Numbered from the stretch's first letter, positions 25,359-33,433 are shown. The stretch: DNA of 64,000 nucleotides from DAOMFB01 sp963721385 (GCA_963721385.1 CAVRJB010000013.1:1000263-1064262), one strand, 5' to 3'. A program made the numbers and translations. The notes: a model not told the origin generated them from the letters alone.

Positions 25359-25883
25359 TCAGGACGCCGGGAAGCGCCCGCTCGCGCGCCGCCCGCCCAG
25401 CTCCTCGAGGAGTCGCGGTGGGAGGTAGAACTTCAGCTCGGCCCGGCCCAGCGAGGGGTCTGCCTGGGTCTCGACCTCGGCGAGCCCCGCCTTCTTCATC
25501 GGGATCTCGACGTCGCGCCGGCCCGCGACGAGCCGGCCCAGGAGGCGGCCGAAGTGGGGCTGGTGGCCCACGAGGAGGACATGCTCCGCGCCCAGGCGTG
25601 CCAGCTCGTGCAGGATCTCTTCCGGGTCGGCGTTCGGGAGGAGGCTGCGCGTCTCGGCCATCTCACCGTCGAAGCCGCACGCCTCGGCGACCGGCTCGGC
25701 GGTTTGCCGGGAGCGGACGAGCGGGGAGACGAGGACCGCGTCGTAGGCCGGCTCCATTCGAGCGATCGCCTTCGAGACGGCCTTCATCCGCTTCCGCCCG
25801 GCCTCGGTCAGCCGCCGGTCGCCGTCGCGGCCCGACGGCGAGAGGTCCTCGGCCTCGGCATGCCGCAGGAGGTGGATCAGCAT
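25359..25883 (-). CDS. sixA: SixA-type phosphohistidine phosphatase
   Basis: 174 residues, histidine phosphatase superfamily. Catalytic RHG-like motif reads LLRHAEAED at the N-terminus; also SPLVRSRQTAEP and VLLVGHQPHFGRLL with the second His. SixA dephosphorylates phospho-His in the nitrogen PTS or HPt domains. The ATG is one base after the DUF3501 stop, tying it to the rubrerythrin operon. A redox link is inference from position only. Confidence 0.87.
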   Translation of the reverse strand: MLIHLLRHAEAEDLSPSGRDGDRRLTEAGRKRMKAVSKAIARMEPAYDAVLVSPLVRSRQTAEPVAEACGFDGEMAETRSLLPNADPEEILHELARLGAEHVLLVGHQPHFGRLLGRLVAGRRDVEIPMKKAGLAEVETQADPSLGRAELKFYLPPRLLEELGGRRASGRFPAS

Positions 25884-25884
25884 C

Positions 25885-26478
25885 TCAGTCGGTCTCCAAA
25901 TCGCGCGCCAGTTCCTGCCGCGTCTCCGCCGGCAGCTCGACGGTGGCGCGGTAGGCCGGGTGGTCGACGCCCAGGACGACGGGTCCCGAGCCGGAGGCAA
26001 GAGCCTCCGCGGCCGCCGGCTCGCTCCCGACCGGGAAGCGGACGTACTGGACGGCCGCGATTCGGTCCTCGCGCGACTGCCCCTCGAGAAACCGCGCCCA
26101 GACCTTGCGCCCACCGGCCTCGAGCCAGACGTGGCGCCCGGTCGTGAGGCCGATCAGGCCGTCCAGCTCGGGCTGGACTCGCCGCTCGTCCGTGATCTCG
26201 ATGAGGAGCGTCGCCGAAAGCTCCCGATTGCCCGGGAGGAGCTCGCTATAGACGTCGATCTCCTGCTGGACCGCCTCGGGCTTCACGATCCGCTCGGCGC
26301 GGCACATCTCCTGGATCTGGTTCAGGACGGTGAGGCGGTTCTCGAAAACGAGCGACATTTTCGGGCCGAGGAGGATCCGGCGGCGTGCCTTCGTCTCGAT
26401 GACGCTCTTCCGCCAGTCGTCGCGAATCAGCTCGTACTCGTGGAGGTTCTTCAGGTCCGACGGTTCTATCTTCTTCAT
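25885..26478 (-). CDS. DUF3501 family protein
   Basis: 197 residues, DUF3501: MKKIEPSDLKNLHEYELIR, RRILLGPKMSLVFENR, MCRAERIVKPEAVQQEID and ELSATLLIEITDE. No cofactor motif or membrane segment. The family occurs next to rubrerythrin and a GlpC-like Fe-S protein, as here; its ATG overlaps the stop of that gene (ATGA). Function unknown; a structural or accessory role for the Fe-S enzyme is plausible. Confidence 0.88.
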   Translation of the reverse strand: MKKIEPSDLKNLHEYELIRDDWRKSVIETKARRRILLGPKMSLVFENRLTVLNQIQEMCRAERIVKPEAVQQEIDVYSELLPGNRELSATLLIEITDERRVQPELDGLIGLTTGRHVWLEAGGRKVWARFLEGQSREDRIAAVQYVRFPVGSEPAAAEALASGSGPVVLGVDHPAYRATVELPAETRQELARDLETD

Positions 26479-27743
26479 TCGACGATTCCGTAGGCATCCC
26501 GGAGCAACTCGATCGGGTGCTTGACCGGAAGGCCCATTCCCTGCCGGATCTGGACGCCGGCGAGCACGCAGTCGGAGGCGACGACCTCGGCCTTTGCGTC
26601 GGCGAGGCCGTCGAAGAGCTTCTTCCCCACCTTCATCGACTCGTCGAAGTACTCCGCTTTCATCGCCCAGGTGCCGTCGTGACCGGAGCACCTTTCGACC
26701 ATCGTCACGGCCGCTCCGGTCAAGGCGAGCAGGTCGCGCGACTTGTAGCCGATGTTCTGGACCTTCAGGTGGCACGGCAGGTGGTAGGCGACCGACTTCG
26801 GCGCGGCCGGGAAGCGGAGGTCGAGCTTGCCCTTCGCCTTCAGCTCCATCAGGAACTCGCAGAGGTCCCGCGTCGCCTTCGAAACCGCCGCCACGTCGGC
26901 AGAGGCGTCGGGAAGCCACGGGTACTCCTTCTTGATCATGAGCGAGCAGGAGGGCCCCGGCGTGACGACCGTGTAGCCCCTGTCGACCCACGGCCTCAGC
27001 GCGGCGACGACGTCGGTCCGGGCAGACTGTGCAGAAGCCGTGTCGCCGACGTCGAAGAAGGGCATCCCGCAGCAGCGCGGGTATTCGACGACGATCTCGA
27101 CGCCGTTTTGTTCCAGCACCTGGACGGCCGCCTTCCCGATCTCCGGGCGATTCCACTCCACGGAGCAGGTCGGATAGAAGACGACTCGGGCGGAGGGTTC
27201 GGCCGGGACGGCCGCCTTCGGCCGCTTCCGGAACCAGGCCGTGAACGTCTCGCCGACGAAGCGCGGCAGCTCCTTCTTCGCGGAGATGCCGAGGGTTTTC
27301 TCCATCGCCCAGCGGGCGACGGGAAGGGTGTTGGCGAAGTTGGCGAGGGGCGCCATCGGGCTCGAGAGCCTCCCGAGCCGGTCGGGATTCGAGAGCATCC
27401 GCTCCCTCAGGGAGAGCCCCTTTGCGTCCATCCGGACGCGGCGCGCGTCGAGGACGAGGTGCGGGATGTCGACCTGCCAGCGGTGCGGCGGGATGTAGGG
27501 GCAGTGCGGCAGGCAGAGCTTGCACTCGTAGCAAAGGTCGACGAAGTCGTCGAGGACCTTCGTCGGCAGCTTCCCGGCCTCGCCGTCCACCTCGGGGACG
27601 TCGAGACCCTTGAAGAGGACGTCGAACGAGGGACAGAGGGAGAAACAGCGCCGGCAGCCGTGACAGATGTCGGCAATGCGGGTCAGCTCCTCGGCGAGCG
27701 TCCTCTCGTCGGTGACCTTGACCGGTTGGCCTACAGCGGCCAT
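26475..27743 (-). CDS. Fe-S oxidoreductase, GlpC/HdrD-like, two CCG domains
   Basis: 422 residues. Two N-terminal 4Fe-4S motifs (ICHGCRRCFSLCP and LCYECKLCLPHCP), then a first CCG domain (FYPTCS...YPRCCGMPF) and a second, degenerate one (HLPCHL...VERCSGHDG, with Ser replacing a Cys). Such proteins pass electrons between quinones, thiols or flavins. With rubrerythrin upstream and DUF3501 downstream it may feed electrons to the rubrerythrin diiron site, replacing the missing rubredoxin (inference). ATG 27743 used; the upstream in-frame extension lies in the leader. Confidence 0.85.
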   Translation of the reverse strand: MAAVGQPVKVTDERTLAEELTRIADICHGCRRCFSLCPSFDVLFKGLDVPEVDGEAGKLPTKVLDDFVDLCYECKLCLPHCPYIPPHRWQVDIPHLVLDARRVRMDAKGLSLRERMLSNPDRLGRLSSPMAPLANFANTLPVARWAMEKTLGISAKKELPRFVGETFTAWFRKRPKAAVPAEPSARVVFYPTCSVEWNRPEIGKAAVQVLEQNGVEIVVEYPRCCGMPFFDVGDTASAQSARTDVVAALRPWVDRGYTVVTPGPSCSLMIKKEYPWLPDASADVAAVSKATRDLCEFLMELKAKGKLDLRFPAAPKSVAYHLPCHLKVQNIGYKSRDLLALTGAAVTMVERCSGHDGTWAMKAEYFDESMKVGKKLFDGLADAKAEVVASDCVLAGVQIRQGMGLPVKHPIELLRDAYGIVE

Positions 27744-27776
27744 CAGCGTGTCCTTTCTCGAGCGGAGCATCGGGCC

Positions 27777-27799
27777 GGGGGGCGCAGGCTGCGCCCCCC
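27777..27799 (-). repeat. GC hairpin (second after rubrerythrin)
   Basis: Perfect 10-bp stem GGGGGGCGCA / TGCGCCCCCC with loop GGC. With the adjacent hairpin it fills the gap between rubrerythrin and the Fe-S gene; no T-tract, so partial termination or transcript stabilisation is more likely than full termination. Confidence 0.55.
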
Positions 27800-27805
27800 G
27801 GGGGC

Positions 27806-27827
27806 GTGCCCGGCGAGTGCCGGGCAC
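27806..27827 (-). repeat. GC hairpin (first after rubrerythrin)
   Basis: Perfect 9-bp stem GTGCCCGGC / GCCGGGCAC with loop GAGT, one base past the rubrerythrin stop on the minus strand. It could set a higher level of rubrerythrin mRNA than of the downstream genes. Confidence 0.55.
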
Positions 27828-27828
27828 C

Positions 27829-28251
27829 CTAAGCGTTGATCGTGGCGAGGAGCTTCGAGAAGCGGTTCGCGTGCGACTTCTCGGCGCGCGCCAGCGTCTC
27901 GAACCAGTCCGCGATCTCGGCGAAGCCTTCCTCGCGGGCGGTCTTGGCGAAACCCGGGTACATCTGCGTGTACTCGTAGGTCTCGCCCTCGATCGCCGAC
28001 TTCAGGTTCAGGTCCGTCGTGCCGAACGGCAGGCCGGTGGCCGGATCGCCCGCCGCCTTGAGGTAGTCCATGTGGCCGTGCGCGTGGCCGGTCTCACCCT
28101 CGGCGGTGTCGCGGAAGTTGCCGGCAATCTCGGGGTAGCCCTCGATGTCGGCCTTGTCGGCGAAATAAAGGTACCGGCGGTTGGCCTGGCTTTCTCCGCC
28201 GAACGCGTGCTTCAGGTTCTCGTGAGTCTTGGTTCCCTTGAGCTGAGCCAT
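27829..28251 (-). CDS. Rubrerythrin-like ferritin-fold protein without rubredoxin domain
   Basis: 140-residue diiron four-helix protein (erythrin/sulerythrin type). Metal ligands sit in FGGESQANRRY, EGETGHAHGH, EGETYEYTQMYP and ARAEKSHANRF. It reduces hydrogen peroxide with electrons from an external donor; the usual C-terminal rubredoxin domain is absent. A strong AAGGAGG ribosome site precedes the ATG and a good promoter lies just upstream. Divergent from the peroxiredoxin gene. Confidence 0.93.
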   Translation of the reverse strand: MAQLKGTKTHENLKHAFGGESQANRRYLYFADKADIEGYPEIAGNFRDTAEGETGHAHGHMDYLKAAGDPATGLPFGTTDLNLKSAIEGETYEYTQMYPGFAKTAREEGFAEIADWFETLARAEKSHANRFSKLLATINA

Positions 28252-28275
28252 GTTCCCTCCTTCGTGGTGAGATCG

Positions 28276-28304
28276 ACTTTAGACTCGGTATAAGAAAGAT
28301 TCAA
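28276..28304 (-). promoter_or_regulatory. Rubrerythrin promoter
   Basis: Minus strand: -35 TTGAAT (28304-28299), exactly 17 bases, -10 TAAAGT (28281-28276), giving a leader of roughly 18 bases with the Shine-Dalgarno. The region is clearly AT-richer than its surroundings. Confidence 0.6.
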
Positions 28305-28311
28305 GGGGTTC

Positions 28312-28339
28312 TGGACTTTTTCTAGACTTCATCTAAACT
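28312..28339 (+). promoter_or_regulatory. Putative peroxiredoxin promoter
   Basis: TGGACT (28312-28317), 16 bases, TAAACT (28334-28339), in the divergent region. Match to sigma-70 is moderate. It overlaps an inverted repeat that may be an operator. Confidence 0.4.
28321..28337. promoter_or_regulatory. Imperfect inverted repeat, candidate peroxide operator
   Basis: TCTAGA, five bases, TCTAAA: a nearly symmetrical pair of AT-rich half-sites; a further TTTAGA occurs at 28278-28283 overlapping the rubrerythrin -10. Placement on both divergent promoters suggests one regulator (Fur/PerR or OxyR class) controls both sides. No regulator gene is nearby. Confidence 0.35.
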
Positions 28340-28401
28340 ACTTGTCACCGGGGAGCACTTTATCCCGCCCCCGGATTTCCGAGAAGCAAGGAGCACCCCC
28401 G

Positions 28402-28992
28402 ATGTCCCAGATCGTCGGTCGCAAGGCCCCGGAGTTCAATCTCGAGGGCGTCCTCAACGGCAGATTCAGCACCTACCGCCTCTCCGACTACAAGGGGAAG
28501 TGGGTCGTCCTTTTCTTCTACCCGCTCGACTTCACCTTCGTCTGCCCCACCGAGATCGTGGCCTTCTCCGACCGCCTCGGCGAGTTCCGGAAGGTGGGAG
28601 CCGAGATCCTCGGCGCCTCGGTCGACTCGAAGTACAGCCACCTGGCCTGGACCGAGAGGCCGCGCGAGCAGGGGGGCATCAAGGGGCTCGCCTACCCCCT
28701 CCTCGAGGACCTGAAGAAGGAGCTGGCCGCGGCCTACGGCGTTCTCGACGAGGACGGCGCGGTCGCGCTCCGCGGCCTCTTCCTCATCGACCCGGAAGGC
28801 GTCGTCCAGCACGCCACGGTGAACAACCTCGGCGTCGGGCGGTCGGTCGACGAGACCCTCCGCGTCCTTCAGGCGTTCCAGCACGTCCGCGAGCACGGCG
28901 AGGTCTGCCCCGCGGACTGGAAGCCCGGCGCGAAGGCGATGAAGGCCGACTGGGAAAAGTCGAAGGAATACTTCGCCGCCTCGACGAAGTAA
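28402..28992 (+). CDS. Typical 2-Cys peroxiredoxin (AhpC/Prx1 type)
   Basis: Thiol peroxidase, 196 residues. Peroxidatic Cys48 in DFTFVCPTE, resolving Cys169 in GEVCPADWKPG, and catalytic Arg/Thr context are intact. Reduces hydrogen and alkyl peroxides and is itself recycled by a thioredoxin system. AAGGAG lies about nine bases before the ATG. trxB follows after 10 bases, so reductase and peroxidase are cotranscribed. Confidence 0.95.
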   Translation: MSQIVGRKAPEFNLEGVLNGRFSTYRLSDYKGKWVVLFFYPLDFTFVCPTEIVAFSDRLGEFRKVGAEILGASVDSKYSHLAWTERPREQGGIKGLAYPLLEDLKKELAAAYGVLDEDGAVALRGLFLIDPEGVVQHATVNNLGVGRSVDETLRVLQAFQHVREHGEVCPADWKPGAKAMKADWEKSKEYFAASTK

Positions 28993-29002
28993 AGTCCGGC
29001 CC

Positions 29003-29965
29003 ATGCCCGCGAAGACGCACTACGCCGTCGTCGTCATCGGCTCCGGCCCCGCCGGCCTGACCGCCGCCATCTACTCCGGGCGCGCCGGGCTTTCGCCCCT
29101 CGTCATCGAGGGGGTGCAGCCCGGCGGCCAGCTCACGACCACGACCGAGGTCGAGAACTACCCCGGCTTCGAGCACGGCATCCAGGGCCCCGCCCTGATG
29201 GACGTGACCCGTAAGCAGGCGGAACGGTTCGGCGCCGAGATCGTCGTCGACACCGTCACCGCCGTCGGGACGGCCGGCCGTCCCTTCCCCCTGACCCTCG
29301 AAAGCGGAGCGACGGTCACCGCCGACGCGGTGATCGTCGCCTCCGGCGCCTCGGCGATGTACCTCGGCCTCCCGTCGGAGCAGCGCCTCCTCGGCTACGG
29401 CGTCTCGGCCTGCGCCACGTGCGACGGCTTCTTCTTCAAGGGGAAGGAGGTCGCCGTCGTCGGGGGCGGGGACACCGCGATGGAGGAGGCCACGTTCCTG
29501 ACGAAGTTCTGCACGAAGGTCTGGCTCGTCCACCGGCGGGACGCCTTCCGCGCCTCGAAGATCATGCAGGAGCGGGTCCTTTCGAACCCGAAGATCGAGG
29601 TGCTCTGGAACAGCGTCGTGACCGACATCCTCGGCGAGCCGGGCGGGTCCGGATTCGCGAGCGGCGTGAAGGGCGTCGTCGTGAAGAGCCTCGCCTCGGG
29701 AGAGTCCCGCACGATTCCCGTCTCGGGCTACTTCGCCGCGATCGGCCACAAGCCGAACACCGACCTCTTCAAGGGCAAGCTCGAGATGAACGACGCGGGC
29801 TACATCAGGATCCAGCATCCCTCCACGCGAACGTCCGTCGAGGGAATCTTCGCCGCGGGAGACGTCGCCGACTTCGTCTACCGCCAGGCCGTCTCGGCGG
29901 CCGGCGAAGGCTGCAAAGCCGCGATCGACGCCGAGCGGTGGCTCGCCGCGAAAGGAATCCACTAG
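29003..29965 (+). CDS. trxB: Thioredoxin-disulfide reductase
   Basis: 320-residue flavoprotein. FAD motif VIGSGPAGLTAAIY, redox centre CATC (Cys about 137 and 140), NADPH motif VVGGGDTAMEEA with HRRDAFRASK, and the C-terminal FAD clamp IFAAGDVADFVYRQAVSAAGEGC split over conserved positions. Transfers electrons from NADPH to thioredoxin or, given the operon, toward the adjacent peroxiredoxin. ATG start as in the family. Confidence 0.96.
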   Translation: MPAKTHYAVVVIGSGPAGLTAAIYSGRAGLSPLVIEGVQPGGQLTTTTEVENYPGFEHGIQGPALMDVTRKQAERFGAEIVVDTVTAVGTAGRPFPLTLESGATVTADAVIVASGASAMYLGLPSEQRLLGYGVSACATCDGFFFKGKEVAVVGGGDTAMEEATFLTKFCTKVWLVHRRDAFRASKIMQERVLSNPKIEVLWNSVVTDILGEPGGSGFASGVKGVVVKSLASGESRTIPVSGYFAAIGHKPNTDLFKGKLEMNDAGYIRIQHPSTRTSVEGIFAAGDVADFVYRQAVSAAGEGCKAAIDAERWLAAKGIH

Positions 29966-30014
29966 GGAACGGTCGCCCCGGGCATCCGGCGGGGGACGGA
30001 ACGGCGCCCCGGTC

Positions 30015-31163
30015 TCAGGAGGCCCGGTCCGGCGTCTCCGAAAGGCCCTCCAGAGCCGCCTGCCATTCGAGGCGTGCCTCGAGAAAGCGCCTCTCGTACT
30101 CGCGGGCCCTGGCCTTCAGGGTGCTTCGAAGGTCCGACGGCGCGCTCGCACCGCGGGACCGCGCCGCCTTCGCCTGCACGAATCGCGCATACGCTTCCCG
30201 CCAGAGCCGCAGCTCTTCGTCCACACGGGCGCGCCCGCGATCGAGACGCGCCTTCATCTCGCCTGCCTTCTCGGAGGGGGCGAGCGCGAGACGGGCGGCG
30301 GCTCCGCTCGCGAGAACCGCGAGCTTCGCGTTCTCGATGACGGGCGGCGGCGTCACCCGGAGATTCCGGGCGAGGCCGGAAACGCTGAGCGCGCGGATGC
30401 ACCACTTGTTCGGGTCCCACTGGTACCAGCGGATGCCGTTCCGGAAGTCCGACGGAAACTTGTGGTGGAAGTTGTGGTAGCCCTCGCCGTGCGTGAAGAA
30501 GGCGAGGAACCAGTTGTCGCGCGCCGAGTTCTCCGTGGAGTAGGGGCGCGAGCCCCAGAGGTGTGCGACGGAGTTCACGCAGAACGTCGTGTGGTGGATG
30601 AGGACGATCCGGAGGAAGCCGCCCCAGAGGAGGCCGCCGAGCGGCCGCCCGAAAAGCGCGCCCACGAGCGTCGGAAGGCCGAGCCCCAGCCCCACGCCGA
30701 TCACGCGGTACCAGCGGTGCTGCCACATGACGCGTGGGTTTGCGAGGAGGTCCGGCACGTTCTCGAAATTGGAGCCCGGAGGCTCCTTGTAGAAGACCCA
30801 GAGGATGTGGGCCCAGAGCCCCCCTCGCTGAATGTTGTAGGGGTCGCCGTCCGTGTCGACGAATCGGTGGTGGTTCCGGTGGTCCCGGGACCACCTCAGG
30901 GCCGAGTTCTCGAGCGCGAACGCACCGAAGAACAGCAGCACCGCCTCGGCCGCCGGATGGCAATCGTACGTCCGGTGCGAGAAGCAGCGGTGGTAGCCCG
31001 CCCCGATCGAGACCCCGATCGTCATGAAGAGGGTCAGGCAGAGAACCGGTTCCCACCAGGCCACGCCGTACCGACCCGCGTAAAGCGCCGTTCCCGCGAT
31101 GCCGGCGACCGGAGTCAGAAGCAGGAAAAGGGTATTCGTCCAGTCGCGCTCGCGCTTCTGCAT
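30015..31163 (-). CDS. Acyl-CoA delta-9 fatty acid desaturase with coiled-coil tail
   Basis: Integral membrane desaturase of 382 residues. Three His boxes: HRCFSH, HRNHH and HNFHH, plus the conserved NSVAHLWGSRPY. Introduces a cis double bond into acyl chains, needing O2 and a reductant such as cytochrome b5 or ferredoxin. The catalytic part ends near residue 285; the last ~95 residues are a charged, coiled-coil-like tail rich in Arg, Glu and Ala with no family counterpart that I recognise. ATG start. Confidence 0.9.
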   Translation of the reverse strand: MQKRERDWTNTLFLLLTPVAGIAGTALYAGRYGVAWWEPVLCLTLFMTIGVSIGAGYHRCFSHRTYDCHPAAEAVLLFFGAFALENSALRWSRDHRNHHRFVDTDGDPYNIQRGGLWAHILWVFYKEPPGSNFENVPDLLANPRVMWQHRWYRVIGVGLGLGLPTLVGALFGRPLGGLLWGGFLRIVLIHHTTFCVNSVAHLWGSRPYSTENSARDNWFLAFFTHGEGYHNFHHKFPSDFRNGIRWYQWDPNKWCIRALSVSGLARNLRVTPPPVIENAKLAVLASGAAARLALAPSEKAGEMKARLDRGRARVDEELRLWREAYARFVQAKAARSRGASAPSDLRSTLKARAREYERRFLEARLEWQAALEGLSETPDRAS

Positions 31164-31169
31164 TGAGCC

Positions 31170-31175
31170 ATCCTA
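31170..31175 (-). promoter_or_regulatory. -10-like hexamer TAGGAT, 6 nt before start codon
   Basis: Minus strand TATAGGAT; TAGGAT is followed by six bases and the ATG at 31163 of the desaturase gene. Leaderless-type arrangement. Confidence 0.48.
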
Positions 31176-31198
31176 TACCCGGGAGAGCCTCCGACGAA

Positions 31199-32776
31199 TC
31201 AGAAAGCCTGGCTGGAAGCGAAGGTGACGAGCCAGCCGGTCCTGCCGAGAGGGTCGGGGCGGAAGGCCCGCGCGATGTCGAGGCGCAGAAGCGAGTTCGA
31301 GGAGGACCGAGGAAGGCCGAACCGGAGCCCGACCCCCGCGTCGGCGAGCCGCCAGAGCCCGTCCGGTTCCCCCCACGACAGGCCCACGTCCGCGAAGGCC
31401 GCCGCCCCGAACGAAACGAGCTTCAGGACGTCGTAGAAGAAGAACATCCGAAGCTCCAGGTTGCCCACGACGTGGCCGGCCCCCGAGACCGCGTGAAGGT
31501 GATAGGCGCGGAGGCCGTTCTCGCCGTCGAGGTAGAACTGGACCTCCGGGTCGAGGTTCCAGCCGGAGACGGCGCCGACGCGCGCGACGAACGTGAGTCG
31601 AGGCGCCTGGAAGTACGCGCGCATGTCGACGCTGACGATCGCGTTCTGCGGCCCGTTCTCGTAACGAGTTTCCCCCGTGACAGTCGCCGTCGAAAAGCCG
31701 TGCGGGAGCAGCGCCCCCATGCTGCCGCGTGCCAGCACGCGCGCGGCTCCCGTCGCGCCGAACACCTTGGGAGAGAAATCCAGCCCGAAGCGCCCGACCG
31801 GCGCGAGGTTGATGTCCTCGATCCGTCCGATCTTCTCGACGTCCGTACGCTGGATCCAGAGGCGGGCGTCCCGCTCGACGGCCGCTCCCAGGAAGAGAAA
31901 TCTCCTCGGCGCGCCGTCCGGCGGGGGCGGCGGCCCGAAGTCCCCGGCGCCGAGGGTCGTGTAATTCCACTCTCCGGAGGCGAGGAGGCGGACGGCGGAA
32001 TTCGACGTGGCCGTCTTCAGGATGCCCCCCTCGGCGCGGAATACGGTCTGGTGCTCGATCCAGGAGGCCGCCTCTTCGCCGCCCGCGTAGGTCGTCGGCT
32101 GGAAGCGGGCCTGGTGGTAGAAGAGCCCGCCGGACCACGGCGTATGGAGCGCGTAGAACGGCCGCTGCAGCCGGGCCTCGTAAAGGGTGCCGTCCGACAG
32201 GTCCGAATAGAGAAGCCGGAGCAGCGTGTAGGGGCGGAGGAATGCGGGGTCGCCGAAGGAGAACGAGCGCGAGATCCGCTCCGTCCCCTTGTCGTAGAGA
32301 AACTTCAGCTCGCGGCCCGTGCCCGCGACGTTCGTCTCCTCGATCCCCGCCTGGTACGTCAGGACGCCCGCCTTCTTCGAGAGCGAGCCCCGGAGGAGGA
32401 GCGTCCAGGCGTCGGCCGTCTCGACGATGACCTTCGTCCCCTCGGCGCGGATGAGCACGTAACGGAAGAGCCCGGTCGCCCGCAGGTTCCGCTCCGTGTC
32501 GGCGAGCACGATCAGGTCGAGAGGGTCGCCCACCTTGAAGAGGAGGTACTTCTCGACCAGGCTCTTCCGGCTCACGACGTGGAGCGCGTTTGCCAGACGG
32601 TAGGGGAAGAACGCCGCGGCCGCCTCGTTTTTCGTGAAGACGTTCTCGCTCCGGATCTCGATCTCGGTGATGACCGTTCCGTCGGCGGCCGCCGCTACCC
32701 GGCCGGCCACGATCAGCGGGACCATCACCTGGAGAATCTGCGAGAAAAAGGTCTGAGGCCGGGTGGAAACAGGCAA
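31199..32776 (-). CDS. BamA/TamA-like outer membrane surface antigen
   Basis: 525 residues, TTG start. Signal peptide (VMVPLIVAGRVAAAAD), then a single POTRA-like domain (ITEIEIRSENVFTKNEA, DPLDLIVLADTERNLRATGLFRYV) and a C-terminal barrel with alternating aromatic strands, ending in Phe (SSQAF), as expected for Bam substrates. Much shorter than BamA (~800), with one POTRA rather than five, so probably a patatin-like/ShlB/TamA relative of unknown role. Confidence 0.8.
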   Translation of the reverse strand: MPVSTRPQTFFSQILQVMVPLIVAGRVAAAADGTVITEIEIRSENVFTKNEAAAAFFPYRLANALHVVSRKSLVEKYLLFKVGDPLDLIVLADTERNLRATGLFRYVLIRAEGTKVIVETADAWTLLLRGSLSKKAGVLTYQAGIEETNVAGTGRELKFLYDKGTERISRSFSFGDPAFLRPYTLLRLLYSDLSDGTLYEARLQRPFYALHTPWSGGLFYHQARFQPTTYAGGEEAASWIEHQTVFRAEGGILKTATSNSAVRLLASGEWNYTTLGAGDFGPPPPPDGAPRRFLFLGAAVERDARLWIQRTDVEKIGRIEDINLAPVGRFGLDFSPKVFGATGAARVLARGSMGALLPHGFSTATVTGETRYENGPQNAIVSVDMRAYFQAPRLTFVARVGAVSGWNLDPEVQFYLDGENGLRAYHLHAVSGAGHVVGNLELRMFFFYDVLKLVSFGAAAFADVGLSWGEPDGLWRLADAGVGLRFGLPRSSSNSLLRLDIARAFRPDPLGRTGWLVTFASSQAF

Positions 32777-32783
32777 CCACCCC

Positions 32784-32789
32784 AGTGTA
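32784..32789 (-). promoter_or_regulatory. -10-like hexamer TACACT, 7 nt before start codon
   Basis: Minus strand TACACT, seven bases, then the TTG at 32776 of the surface-antigen gene. It supports the TTG as a leaderless start. Confidence 0.48.
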
Positions 32790-32801
32790 AGGGAAGAGAC
32801 C

Positions 32802-33392
32802 TCAGCTCCGGGACGGGTCCCAGAGGGACTCGGGCTCGCGGCGGATCCGCGCCGCCCAGCGGGACAGGACGAAGAGGAGGTCCGAGAGGCGGTTCAGGTA
32901 GACGAGGCAGAGCTCGCCGACCGCCTCCTGCCGCGCGAGGGACGTGACGCACCTCTCCGCCCGCCGGCAGACGGTCCGGGCCTGGTGGAGGAAAGAGCCG
33001 ACGGGGCCACCGCCTGGGAGGACGAAAGACGTGAGCTCCGGGAGGCCGGCGTTTAGCTCGTCGATCTCCTTCTCGAGCCGCTTCACGTGCCGCGCCTCGA
33101 TGACGGGCTGCTTCGGATGGCGGTCGCCCGGCAGCGTCGCGAGGTCGGAGCCGAGGTTGAAGAGTTCGTTCTGGAGCCGCGTCAGGATCGCGTCCAGCCG
33201 CTCCCGGTTCAACTTCGACGCGCCCCTCTCCCGGTTCGCGACGCGGACGAGGCCGAGGACGGCGTTCAGCTCGTCGACCGTGCCGTAGCTCTCGATCCGG
33301 ATCGAGTCCTTGGCGATGCGCTGGCCGCCGACGAGGCTCGTCTCTCCCCGGTCGCCTCCGCGCGTGTAGACGCGATTGATCCGGATCGCCAT
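32802..33392 (-). CDS. ATP:cob(I)alamin adenosyltransferase, PduO type
   Basis: 196 residues. N-terminal ATP loop TRGGDRGETSLVGGQR, SYGTVDELNAVLG and C-terminal CRRAERCVTSLARQE, LNRLSDLLFVLSRWA are the PduO/MMAB signature. Makes adenosylcobalamin for B12-dependent mutases; the acyl-CoA carboxylase at 58-62 kb suggests a methylmalonyl-CoA route. A GGGAG ribosome site precedes the ATG. Confidence 0.94.
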   Translation of the reverse strand: MAIRINRVYTRGGDRGETSLVGGQRIAKDSIRIESYGTVDELNAVLGLVRVANRERGASKLNRERLDAILTRLQNELFNLGSDLATLPGDRHPKQPVIEARHVKRLEKEIDELNAGLPELTSFVLPGGGPVGSFLHQARTVCRRAERCVTSLARQEAVGELCLVYLNRLSDLLFVLSRWAARIRREPESLWDPSRS

Positions 33393-33419
33393 CTTCGCTC
33401 CCTTTCGCCTCCGCCAGAT

Positions 33420-33425
33420 TACACT
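33420..33425 (+). promoter_or_regulatory. -10-like hexamer TACACT, 8 nt before start codon
   Basis: TACACT, eight bases, then the ATG at 33434 of the PHP gene; no Shine-Dalgarno. Confidence 0.48.
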
Positions 33426-33433
33426 CCGCCGCG

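Noticed and set aside
26475..27743. Heterodisulfide reductase subunit of methanogens
   Set aside because: CCG domains match, but gene context (rubrerythrin, DUF3501) and lack of HdrA/B/C partners do not.
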